Assembly: GCA_950097015.1 (NCBI GenBank)
Contig: CATNEN010000001.1
Span: 16,992,501-17,056,500, forward strand
DNA: 64,000 bases
Source: Macrostomum hystrix
Lineage: Eukaryota; Platyhelminthes; Macrostomidae
Reading direction: 5' to 3'
The position numbers were made by a program, and so were the translations under genes. Below the pieces are notes generated by a model. It saw only the letters and a list, made by a program, of their open reading frames with translations. It ran no database searches and was not told the DNA's origin. Shown here piece after piece: positions 46,459 through 57,179 of the stretch (position 1 is the stretch's first letter; every line of letters starts with the position of its first letter).

Positions 46459-49400
46459 ATGTCAGAGGCACCTACAGTGGGCATGGCCAACAAGAACCAG
46501 TTGATCAAGGTGTCCACACTGATAATACTGACACTGCAGAATGTATCACTGATTCTTGTTGTGCGTTACATCCGAACCAGATCTGGCGACATGTTCTTCT
46601 CATCTACGGCAGTTGTCTGCTCAGAGGTGATAAAATTTCTGGTCTCCAGCGCCCTAGTTGCTTGGGAATGCGGATCCTTGAAGTCGTTTGGCGACTTTGT
46701 CATCAAGAATACTTATGGCGATCCCATTGACTGTTTGAAAATATCTGTACCTGCTGTGATCTATGTGCTACAGAATAACCTGCTTTATGTTGCTATTAGC
46801 AACTTGGACGCTGTCACTTACCAGGTAAATAAGGCCAACCTCTATAATAATCAAGAATAGGCTATCGATCCATAGGCAAACTTTTCTCGGTTTTGAGTAC
46901 CGATCAATAGACTGGAATATGTTGACAAGCAAATATCGACCGGTAGTCTGGAATGGGGTGGTGGGTAAATATCGATCGGTAGTCTGGAATGGGGTAGGGG
47001 TAAATATCAATCGGTAGTCGGGAATGGGGTGGTGGGTAAATATCAATCGATGGCTAGAATGGGGTGGTGGGTAAATATCGATCGATGGCTAGAATGGGGT
47101 GGTGGATAGATATCGATCGATAGACTGTAATTTTATGGTATGTAAATATCGATCGGTAGTCGGGAATGGGGTGGTGGGTAAATATCGATCAATGCCTAGA
47201 ATGGGGTGGGGGGTAAGTATCAATAAATAATTCAAAGAGCTCTGCCTAATAAACAGTTATTGCAACCTACAATCAAATAATCTAAAGCATAAACGATTCA
47301 TAATAATGCTATAATTACACCAAACCCTCAGGTTACCTACCAACTGAAGCTGCTTACAACTGCATTCTTTGCTGTTATCATTCTTCGTCAAGCTCTTAGC
47401 AAAATACAATGGCTAAGTCTTGTGGCCCTATTTGCTGGCGTGGCCATTGTTCAATTGCAAACTGTCAAGCATTATAACAAAGTTGGCATTGAACAAAATC
47501 CTCTGTTGGGATTGTTGTCCGTTGTGGTTGCTTGTCTGATGTCAGGTGAGTAAATCTGTGCTACATAAAAGCAAGTTTTTTTGTCTAGCAGGTTTCGTGT
47601 ACTTTTTATTGATATATATATATATATAATTTTTGGTTGGTCTCACCTGCCGATAGAAATAGATAATTGGTTTGGGATGGTTGGTCTCACCTGCCGATAA
47701 AAATAGATAATTAGTTTGGAATGGTTGATCTTACCTGCCGATAGAAATAGATAATTGGTTTCGGATGGTTGGTCATACCTGCCGATAGAAATAGATAATT
47801 GGTTTGGCATGGTTGGTCTCACCTGCCGATAGAAATAGATAATTGGTTTGGGATTGTTGGTCTCACCTGCCGATAGAAATAGATAATTGGTTTGGGATTG
47901 TTGGTCTCACCTGCCGATAGAAATAGATAATTGGTTTGGGATTGTTGGTCTCACCTGCCGATAGAAATAGATAATTGGTTTGGGATGGTTGGTCTCACCT
48001 GCCGATAGAAATAGATAATTGGTTTGGGATTGTTGGTCTCACCTGCCGATAGAAATAGATAATTGGTTTGGGATTGTTGGTCTCACCTGCCGATAGAAAT
48101 AGATAATTGGTTTGGGATGGTTGGTCTCACCTGCCGATAGAAATAGATAATTGGTTTGGGATGGTTGGTCTCACCTGCCGATAAAAATAGATAATTAGTT
48201 TGGAATGGTTGATCTTACCTGCCGATAGAAATAGATAATTGGTTTCGGATGGTTGGTCTCACGTGCCGATAGAAATAGATAATTGGTTTGGGATTGTTAG
48301 TCTCACCTGCCGATAGAAATAGATAATTGGTTTGGGATGGTTGGTCATACCTGCCGATAGAAATAGAAATTTGGTTTGGGATGGTTGGTCTCACCTGCCG
48401 ATAAAAATAGATAATTGGTTGGGGATGGTTGGTCTCACCTGCCGATAGAAATAGATAATTGGTTTGGGATGGTTGGTCTCACCTGCCGATAGAAATAGAT
48501 AATTGGTTTGGGATGGTTGGTCTCACCTGCCGATAGAAATAGATAATTGGTTTGGGATAGTTGGTCATACCTGCCGATAGAAATAGATAATTGGTTTGGG
48601 ATGGTTGGTCTCACCTGCCGATAGAAATAGATAATTGGTTTGGGATGGTTGGTCATACCTGCCGATAGAAATAGATAATTGGTTTGGGATGGTTGGTCTC
48701 ACCTGCCGATAAAAATAGATAATTGGTTTGGGATGGTTGGTCTCACCTGCCGATAAAAATAGATAATTGGTTTGGGATGGTTGGTCTCACCTGCCGATAA
48801 AAATAGATAATTGGTTTGGGATGGTTGGTCTCACCTGCCGATAAAAATAGATAATTGGTTTGGGATGGTTGGTCTCACCTGCCGATAAAAATAGATAATT
48901 GGTTTGGGATGGTTGGTCTCACCTGCCGATAAAAATAGATAATTGGTTTGGGATGGTTGGTCTCACCTGCCGATAAAAATAGATAATTGGTTTGGGATGG
49001 TTGGTCTCACCTGCCGATAAAAATAGATAATTGGTTTGGGATGGTTGGTCTCACCTGCCGATAAAAATAGATAATTGGTTCGTTGCGCTGTATGCCTTGA
49101 CTTTCACAGACAAAAATAATAACCATTTCAACAATGTAGCCATGAGTCCCAGTAGAATAAATTTGTGCAATCTTACAAGCTTAATCTTGATCTAAAGCTA
49201 GTTCCTTTGTTTATTCATAAATTTTAGTAGTTTTTTGGAAAAGAAAGTCTTCGATTTTATTTGGAAAACTCTAGAAATGAAACTACTAAGCTTGTGTTTC
49301 GTGTCCGACAAATGGAACTAATTTTCTGCTGTTACTATAATAGCAAGACTTCAAAATGAAGGTAGAGCTGGACTAAAATTTAGGAAAGCTTGAATTTGTT

Positions 49401-50758
49401 CACCTGCACATTGCATGTTAGACAAAGAATTTAGGTTAAAAATAGTCAAACAGTAGGCATAGGTTATTGTGTGTAATGTGTGTGTACTTGTAGTTGTATA
49501 GGTGCTGTTGAAATTGAAATAGTTGATATACTGACCGAGTAAAATCCGATTTCGCGCCAGATAGTTTAGCTTGCTCAATAAACACAGTAGCCTGTCCGTT
49601 AGATAGATTATTTACCTATTAGAATAATTACTTTACTTGTTCGACACATAAAATTATGTTTTAAGCAAAAAGTAACTTACTTGTTCACGGCCTTACCTGT
49701 TAACTGCCTTACCTGTTAACTGCCTTACCTGTTAACTGCCTTACTTGTTAACTGCCTTACCTGTTAACTGCCTTACCTGTTCACTGCCTTACCTGTTCAC
49801 TATCTTACCTGTCATTGTCTTACTTGTTCACTATCTTACCTGTTCACTCTCTTACCCGTTCTGCACTGTCTTACCTGTTAATTATCTTACCTGTTTACTG
49901 TCTTGCCTGTTCACTTTTTTACCTGTTAGTGGCCTTAACTATTCACTGCCTTTACATACTAACTGCCTTAACTGTTAAACTGCATCATCTGTTCACTCTT
50001 ATCTGTTGAATGTCTTGTTGACTGCCTCACCTGTTCACTCTCTTACCTGTTAACTGTCTTATCTGTTAAATGTCTTGTTGACTGCCTCACCTGTTGACTA
50101 CCTCACCTGTTCACTCTCTCACCTGTTCACTCTCTCACCTGTTCACTCTCTCACCTGTTGACTGCCTCACTTTTTAACTTTCCTATCTGTTGACTGTATT
50201 ACCTGTTGACTGCCTTGCCTGTTCACTATCTTACCTGTTGACTCTGTAACCATTCTAAATGCAGGCTTCGCAGGTGTTTATTTCGAGTTCATGCTGAAAA
50301 GCACAGAGAAATCATTGTGGTGGCGCAACGTTCAACTGGCCCTAGAAGGCGTCATGTTTGGCATGGCAACGGCCTACATCAATGACGGATCAATGCTAAT
50401 GACTAAGGGTTTCTTCTTTGGCTACGACTCTTGGGTATTGTTCGTGATCCTGCTGCAGAGCATTGGCGGCCTAGTTGTGGCCGTTGTTGTCAAATACCTG
50501 GACAATATTGTCAAAGGCTTTGCCACCTCAGCCGCTATCATTATCGCCTGCGTGTTCTCCATCTACATGTTTAATTTCCAATTGAGTCCGCAGTTCATAT
50601 TGGGCACAACACTGGTTATTGTGGCCATATTTGCCTACGCTAAATTCGGCATCACTCGCACCGTTCAGACTAAGACGCCCACGCCTATGTCGAAGCCATT
50701 GTTATCTAATAGCAGCGCTGCTCAAGACACTGACAGTATTGTCAAAGTGTCCGAGTGA
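46459..50758 (+). CDS. SLC35A3: Nucleotide-sugar transporter, SLC35A2/A3-like (UDP-Gal / UDP-GlcNAc)
   Basis: Exons 46459-46824, 47332-47545 and 50265-50758 join in phases 0 and 1 to give 357 residues. The match to SLC35A family proteins is strong throughout: SSTAVVCSEVIKFL, LQNNLLYVAISNLDAVTYQ, VTYQLKLLTTAFFAV, QWLSLVALFAGVAIVQLQ, SGFAGVYFE, GFFFGY, VVVKYLDNIVKGFATS. About ten hydrophobic segments are expected. The family moves UDP-sugars into the Golgi lumen in exchange for UMP for glycosylation. The LLYVAISNLDA and QLKLLTT segments are nearest to A3 (UDP-GlcNAc) in my judgement, but A2 (UDP-Gal) cannot be excluded, so the symbol is tentative. The C-terminal tail is Ser/Thr-rich. Intron 1 and intron 2 are largely minisatellite. 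An AATAAA at 51994 may end the transcript, which would place another minisatellite in the 3' UTR. Confidence 0.93.
46900..47225 (+). repeat. Minisatellite in SLC35A intron 1
   Basis: Nine or so imperfect copies of GGAATGGGGTGGTGGGTAAA followed by TATCGATCGGTAGTCT or the shorter TATCGATCGATGGCTA form. Confidence 0.92.
47640..49080 (+). repeat. 44-bp minisatellite in SLC35A intron 2
   Basis: About 33 copies of a 44-bp unit containing GGTCTCACCTGCCGATAGAA and ATAGATAATTGGTTTGGGAT. The right end is a uniform block with GATAAAAATAG, so copies spread locally. Each unit carries TCACCTG, the complement of a CAG|GTGA donor. Confidence 0.98.
49685..50245 (+). repeat. 16-bp minisatellite at the 3' end of SLC35A intron 2
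   Basis: The unit is CTTACCTGTTAACTGC, progressively diverged (CTCACCTGTTCACTCT) to the right. It ends about 20 bp before the exon 3 acceptor. CTTACCTG is the exact complement of CAGGTAAG. Confidence 0.93.
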
Positions 50759-50769
50759 AATGGATGAGC

Positions 50770-51445
50770 GACTAGCACGGAAATCCCTCAGGTTTTGTAG
50801 GGAAATCCCTCAGGTTTTATAGGGAAATCCCTCAGGTTTTGTAGGGAAATCCCTCAGGTTTTGTAGGGAAATCCCTCAGGTTTTGTAGGGAAATCCCCCA
50901 GGATGTGTTGGGAAATCCCACAAGATATGTAGGGAAATCCTCATTATATTTGTTGGAAAATCCCTAAGAATATGTAGGAAAATCCCACTGGATTTGTAGG
51001 AAAATCCCCCAGGATTTGTAGGAAAATCCCCCAGGATGTGTTGTGAAATCCCACTGGATATGTGGGGAAATCCCACTAGATTTGTTAGAAAATCCCCCAG
51101 AATATGTATGAAAATCCCACTAGATTTGTTGGAAAATCCCTAAGAATATGTAGGGAAATCCCACTGGATTTGTAGGGAAATCCCCCAGGATATGTTCGGA
51201 AATCCCACTAGATTTGTTGGGAAATCCCACTAGATTTGTTAGAAAATCCCCCAGAATATGTAGGAAAATCCCACTATATTTGTTGGAAAATCCCTAAGAA
51301 TATGTAGGGAAATCCCACTGGATTTGTAGGGAAATCCCCCAGGATATGTTCGGAAATCCCACTAGATTTGTTGGGAAATCCCACTAGATTTGTTGGGAAA
51401 TCCTAATGGATTTTTAGGGACATCCCTAAGAATTTGTGGAGAAAT
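50770..51445 (+). repeat. 22-bp minisatellite just after the SLC35A stop
   Basis: About 30 copies of GGGAAATCCCTCAGGTTTTG plus TA, and the CCACTGGATTTGTA variant. It starts 12 bp after the stop codon, so it is probably in the 3' UTR. GGGAAATCCC is present in most units. Confidence 0.96.
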
Positions 51446-52004
51446 GTCCGTAGGAGGGAAAATTAAAATGAAAGATTTAATTATAAAAGGAAATTTTACC
51501 AGATATTAATCTTGGACTAAAGAACTAAATTAGTTAAATTAATCCTACTGCCTCAGCTTTATGTTGATCAGGTGGCGTACCATTTCCATTACTAAAAATG
51601 TGACTTTCCTGATACTGATTGCCATTTAGTATCTATGTTGCTTAGTTTAAAATTCAATAGGTCCTCTAAATAGTGTTGATGTTATCAAATCTAATGCTGT
51701 TGAAATGCGAAAATGTTAATATGAAGTGTGAGTAGATTAGTCTGGTTAGTGATAGTTTTGTTTATTTGTTTTCATATGTTTTTATACACAATATAGGCAT
51801 CTTACTTTTGTTTTTTCCTACTAAATACTATTGCCAAATCAAGCTGGTTTTGTTAAACTTCCTAAAAAGTGATGCACTTTGTAACTTTTTCTGACTTTTT
51901 TCTCTTTTCAGTTGAAAGTTTTTGTCTAAGCGTGATAAGCATGCTTTTTGCATTGGCCTTCGAAGCACTCTGACAATAGCAAGAAATAGATTCAATAAAA
52001 ATTA
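51446..52004. other. SLC35A 3' region with poly(A) signal
   Basis: AATAAA at 51994-51999 is the first good signal after the stop. No coding feature is seen. Confidence 0.4.
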
Positions 52005-52475
52005 ATCGAATCTTAGAAATCGATAGATTCTTAGAAATCGATAGATTCTTAGAAATCGATAGATTCTTAGAAATCGATAGATTCTTAGAAATCGATAGAT
52101 TCTTAGAAATCGATAGATTCTTAGAAATCGATAGATTCTTAGAAATCGATAGATTCTTAGAAATCGACAGATTCTTAGAAATCGATAGATTTTTAGAAAT
52201 CGATTGATTCTTAGAAATCGATTGATTCTTAGAAATCGATTGATTCTTAGAAATCGATAGATTCTTAGAAATCGATAGATTCTTAGAAATCTATAGATTC
52301 TTAGAAATCTATAGATTCTTAGAAATCGATAGATTCTTAGAAATCAATGGATTCTTAGAAATCAATAAATTCTTAGAAACCGATAGATTATTAGAAATCG
52401 ATAGATTCTTAGAAATCGATAGATTCTTAGAAATCGATAGATTCTTAAAAATCGATTGATTCTTTAAAAGTCTAA
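52005..52475 (+). repeat. 18-bp minisatellite
   Basis: About 25 copies of AGAAATCGATAGATTCTT, with ATTGATT, CTATAG and CAATGG variants in small clusters. Confidence 0.97.
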
Positions 52476-53214
52476 AATTGCAGCGAGCTTTTTGAAGACA
52501 ATATTTTCTTGAATCAATAATTATTTAGAATCACATCTTTCCAGGAACCGAATAGTTCCTTGAAAAAATCAAACCTGCTGAATTATCGTTGTTATTTTCT
52601 TTTCCGTTCCATCACTGTTACATACTAGCCACATCAAATTGCAAATGAAAAAATTATACTTTTTGTTTTCTTGTGAAAGACCACATTGCTTAATTTGTGC
52701 TGCTGTCTATTGCTGAAACGGTTGACTGTAAATACTTCACAATGCATCAGATACAACAAAAATCAACTTTCACCTAGCCCAGGTATCAGCAAAATAGTTT
52801 AATTGTCTTCTTATTCTGCTTCACGGAGTAAAAAATACTTATGCGATAATCTCCTTGGTGTCGGATTATGTGATAGTAATAGAGGGCCTTTAGTAACTAG
52901 TTGAGTATTTTCGAACATGCTCTTGTGTCACTGCTCTTTGGCCGCAATAGATTCATTCTATTTCAATAGGTAGCAATATTTAGCTGTATATTTTGTTAAT
53001 TTTTTTCTGTTTCTTCTGCCTAAATTTTGACGCTATTAATAAATTAGACGCTTATAGTTTGCATGTTATGGATGAAATATGGTATTATGTGTACGAATTA
53101 TTTTTGTTCTTCCGTTTTTATTCGAACTTATCATTTTATTACTCATATTTTAGCTATGGCCTAGCTACTGATAGACTCCACATTCCACAGAAATCCCAAG
53201 AAAATAGCATTCCA
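52476..53214. other. Gene-free AT-rich stretch
   Basis: Nothing recognised; the frame 52993-53277 is Tyr/Phe-rich without domain support. Confidence 0.35.
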
Positions 53215-53650
53215 AGAAAACAGTCAGTAAAACACCCACCTCACTCCACTTGCACCCAAGACTATAACAGCCACTAAAACACCCACCTCACTTTACGGCA
53301 CCCACCTCACTTTACGTTCAAAGATAACAGCCATTAAAACACCCACCCACTCCACCAGCACCCTAGACGATAACAGCCAGAAAACAGCCACCTCACTCCA
53401 CCGGAACCCATAAGATAACAGCCAGTAAGACACCCACCCCACTCAGTCAGCACCAACATGTTGTTGATACTAGCCAGCCAGCCAGAAATCAGCCACCTCA
53501 CTCCACCGGAACCCTAGAATATAGCTGCCAGTAAAACACCCACCTCACTCCATCAGAACCCATTAGATAACAGCCAGTAAGACACCCACCCCACTCAGTC
53601 AGCACCAACATGTTGATACTAGCCAGCCAGCCAGAAATCAGCCAGAACTC
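53215..53650 (+). repeat. Imperfect repeat 5' of the caspase
   Basis: Irregular copies of AAAACACCCACCTCACTCCA, then CACCC...GATAACAGCCAGT. Two larger copies contain GTCAGCACCAACATGTTG (53448 and 53600). It is related to the array at 55.7 kb. Confidence 0.85.
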
Positions 53651-53696
53651 TTGCACTTTTTCATCTTTCTAACCCAAAAAACTTTAAGCCTAAACG

Positions 53697-55499
53697 ATGA
53701 CCTCTCCGCCAACTGATTCACCGGTAAATCCGCTGCTAGAGTACGACATGAGCCATCCGAAGCGCGGCTTCTTTCTGATTATTAATCAGGTGACTTTTGA
53801 GCGTCAAACTGGCCAGAGTGAACGCAAAGGCTCTGATGTGGACGCGGCCAAATTGGAGGCTACGTTTAAAAATCTGGGCTTCTCTGTTGTACCATTGCGC
53901 AATCTGAAACTGAAAGATCTGCAACAAGTCCTGGCCGAATTTAGCCAGAAAGATCACAGCGAGGCTGACTGCTTTGGCATGGCTGTGATGTCGCACGGAG
54001 AGAAGGACATCATTTACTGCACGGATGGGCGTCTGAATGTGGACGAAATCACCAAACCCTTTCGAGCTGACAAATGCGCCAGTCTGATTGGCAAACCAAA
54101 GCTTTTCTTCTTTCAGGCAAGTTTTTTAACTGCACTACTCACAAGTAGGCGAGCTAGGAATATTTTTGTCATTTTTTAATTTGCGATAAAAATTGTTATT
54201 TATGCCGAAATCCATTCGAACAGGCGTGTCGCGGTTTCTCATTTGACGACGGCGTCGAAGCGCCCGACGCCGATTTGCCAAACGACGAAGATCCGCGCGA
54301 GGAGCAAGTGAAGAGGCTGCCAATCGAGGCGGACAATTTCTTCTTTTATTCAACTCCACCTGGATATTTTAGCTGGAAGAATTCTGTCTACGGATCATGG
54401 TTTATGCAGGTGAAGCTCTGATTGGGCCTTGTCTGAAATGCAATGATTCGCATCCCACGTGTGGCAGGTATTCGTTTTTAATTCAGGATGTATTACAGAT
54501 TTGTTTTAGTAAATTTATGATTTCTTAGAATTCTGATGTAATTATTAAAATATGGTATTTTCTTAGTATCAGTTGTAATATCCCTCACCTCTTGATGCGT
54601 GGATTTTTAAGAACTATGATCCAATGACCATCAAAAGAATTTGTTAGAATCCTGTCCTAATGTCAAAATATTTTTCTGTTACCATCAGTCCACATGGGAT
54701 TGGCTGGAATCATCTCCCATCAATCCACATGGAATTGGCTGGAATCATCTCCCATCAGTCCACATGGGATTGGCTGGAATCATCTCCCATCAGTCCACAT
54801 GGGATTGGCTGGAATCATCTCCCATCAGTCCACATGGGATTGGCTGGAATCATCTCTCATCAATCCACAAGGGATTTGCTGGAATCATCTCCCATCAATC
54901 CACATGGAATTGGCTGGAATCATCTCCCATCAATCCACATGGGATTGGCTGGAATCATCTCCCATCAGTCCACATGGGATTGGCTGGAAATATCTCCAAT
55001 CAGTCCACATGGGATTGGCTGGAATCATCTCCCATCAATCCACATGGGATTGGCTGGAATCATCTCCCATCAATCCACATGGGATTGGCTGGAATCATCT
55101 CCCATCAGTCCACATGGGATTGGCTGGAAATATCTCCAATCAGTCCACATGGGATTGGCTGGAATCATCTCCCATCAATCCACATGGGATTTGCTGGAAT
55201 CATCTCCCATCAGTCCACATGGGATTTGCTGGAATCATCTTTCTCTCTACGTACCACACTCTCAGGAACTGTGCCGAGCCCTAGACCAGTGCGGCAGTCG
55301 GCACGAGTTCGCCCAGCTGATGGTGACAGTCCAGCGCGAGGTGGCCTCGGAGAAGCACGAGAGCCTCACGGACTCGGTTAAGACTAGCAAGAAGAAGCAG
55401 ATGCCTGTGAGTGTCAGCCAGCTCACCAAGCTGCTCTACTTCCGTCCGAAACAGGCACTAAATGCTAAACCCAGTGCCGGCGTTGAAAATAAGCCATAA
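53697..55499 (+). CDS. Caspase (short-prodomain, executioner-like)
   Basis: Exons 53697-54116, 54224-54409 and 55266-55499, all phase 0, give 279 residues. The prodomain is about 20 residues, with no CARD or DED. The p20 part has KRGFFLIINQVTFE, the S1 arginine context SERKGSDVDA, the catalytic His in VMSHGEKD, and the catalytic Cys in QACRG formed across intron 1. The inter-subunit linker is acidic (DGVEAPDADLPNDEDP) with several possible cleavage Asp residues. The p10 part has FFFYSTPPGYFSWKNS, GSWFMQELC and KKKQMPVSVSQLTKLLYF. The length and short prodomain match caspase-3/7-type effectors, which cut after Asp during apoptosis. Two oddities: intron 1 starts with GC instead of GT, and the usual SWRN arginine of the S1 pocket is Lys. 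Intron 2 is mostly a 35-bp minisatellite. Confidence 0.95.
54688..55240 (+). repeat. 35-bp minisatellite in caspase intron 2
   Basis: About 16 copies of ATCTCCCATCAGTCCACATG plus GGATTGGCTGGAATC. It runs to about 25 bp before the exon 3 acceptor. CAATCCACATGGGATTG variants form short inverted repeats. Confidence 0.97.
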
Positions 55500-55677
55500 T
55501 TTCGTTTCATTACGAATTATCGTTCAGCTGATAATGACGTTCGTCCTAATGTTGCTGATCGATTTTATAATTTTTTATGTCTTTATTATTGAACGTCATT
55601 AATTTGTATGCTGTGATATTTTATTTAGTTTAAAGTCTTTTTACTAGTTTAAAGAAACTACCACTATATAACATACA

Positions 55678-56090
55678 GTTGAAAAACAACCACCCCACTC
55701 CACCCACACCCCGAAGAAGATAACAGCCAGTTAAAAAACAACCACCCCACTCCACCCACACCCCGAAGAAGATAACAGCCAGTTAAAACCAACCACCCCA
55801 CTCCGCCAACACCCCGAAGAAGATAACAGTCAGTTAAAAAACAACCACCCCACTCCGCCAACACCCCGAAGAAGACAACAGCCAGTTAAAACCAACCACC
55901 TCACTACGCCAACACCCCGAAGAAGATAGCAGCCAGTTAAAAAACAACCACCCCACTCCACCCACACCCCGAAGAAGATAACAGCCAGTTAAAACCAACC
56001 ACCCCACTCCGCCAACACCCCGAAGAAGATAACAGTCAGTTAAAAAACAACCACCCCACTCCGCCAACACCCCGATGAAGATAACATCGA
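55678..56090 (+). repeat. Minisatellite 3' of the caspase
   Basis: About nine copies of a 47-50 bp unit (ACAACCACCCCACTCCACCC, ACACCCCGAAGAAGATAACAGCCAGTTAAA) with two alternating forms (AAAAAACAACC / AAAACCAACC). Confidence 0.95.
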
Positions 56091-56519
56091 TGAAGATATC
56101 TTTTATTAGGTTTTTGTAGATAGTATTGCAAACTTGATTGTGTCTAACTTTACAGATATATTTTTCTGTCTTTTTTTCCAATCGAGAATAAATCTGAACA
56201 ATTTTCTTTGCTGTGATATTTTAGGAAATGTGACATTTTTAATTTTTTAATCAATTTTAGCCACATTGGCCAAAACAGGTCTTCCAATATACATGCTCAA
56301 GAATAATTAACAAGGTTGTATATGGAAACAAATACATTTTTTAAGGAATCTCACTTTTTTATACTTTTACAATAAAACTAATTTGTATCGTTTAAGTTCT
56401 TTTTATTTATCCATATCCCCATGTATTTCAAAAGTAACAACTTTTTAATGTTTATTTACTTAATTTTTCTAAAGTCTATCGATATTATATATCTCGAGTT
56501 GTTTAACTTATCCTATTGT
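56091..56519. other. Caspase 3' flank
   Basis: AATAAA at 56187-56192 and again near 56371 are candidate poly(A) signals for the caspase. No gene is seen. Confidence 0.4.
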
Positions 56520-57135
56520 TTTGCTCAAGTTATCCCATCATCCATTGCTCTAGTTATCCCAAAGTTATCCCATCATCCATAGCTCTAGTTATCCCAAGTT
56601 ATCCTATCATCCATACCTCTAGTTATCCCAAGTTATCCTATCATCCATAGCTCTAGTTATCCCAAGTTATCCCATCATCCATAGCTCTAGTTATCCCAAC
56701 GTTATCCCATAATCCATTGCTCTAGTTATCCCAAAGTTATCCCATCATCCATAGCTCTAGTTATCCCAAAGTTATCCCATCATCCATTGCTCTAGTTCTC
56801 CCAAAGTTATCCCATCATCCATACCTCTAGTTATCCCAAGTTATCCCATCATCCATTGCTCTAGTTCTCCCAACGTTATCCCATAATCCATTGCTCTAGT
56901 TATCCCAAAGTTATCCCATCATCCATAGCTCTAGTTATCCCAAAGTTATCCCATCATCCATTGCTCTAGTTCTCCCAAAGTTATCCCATCATCCATACCT
57001 CTAGTTATCCCAAGTTATCCTATCATCCATAGCTCTAGTTATCCCAAGTTATCCCATCATCCATAGCTCTAGTTATCCTAAAGTTATCCCATCACCCATA
57101 GCTCCAGTTATCCCAAAGTTATCCTATCATCCACA
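56520..57135 (+). repeat. About 35-bp minisatellite before TBC1D30
   Basis: The unit is AGTTATCCCATCATCCATAG plus CTCTAGTTATCCCAA, with TTGCTC, ACCTC and TTCTCCC variants. It ends about 45 bp before the TBC1D30-like ATG. Confidence 0.96.
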
Positions 57136-57179
57136 GCTTCAGTTGAGCCGAGGAATCGAAGCCCTTGGCCCGAATCCGT

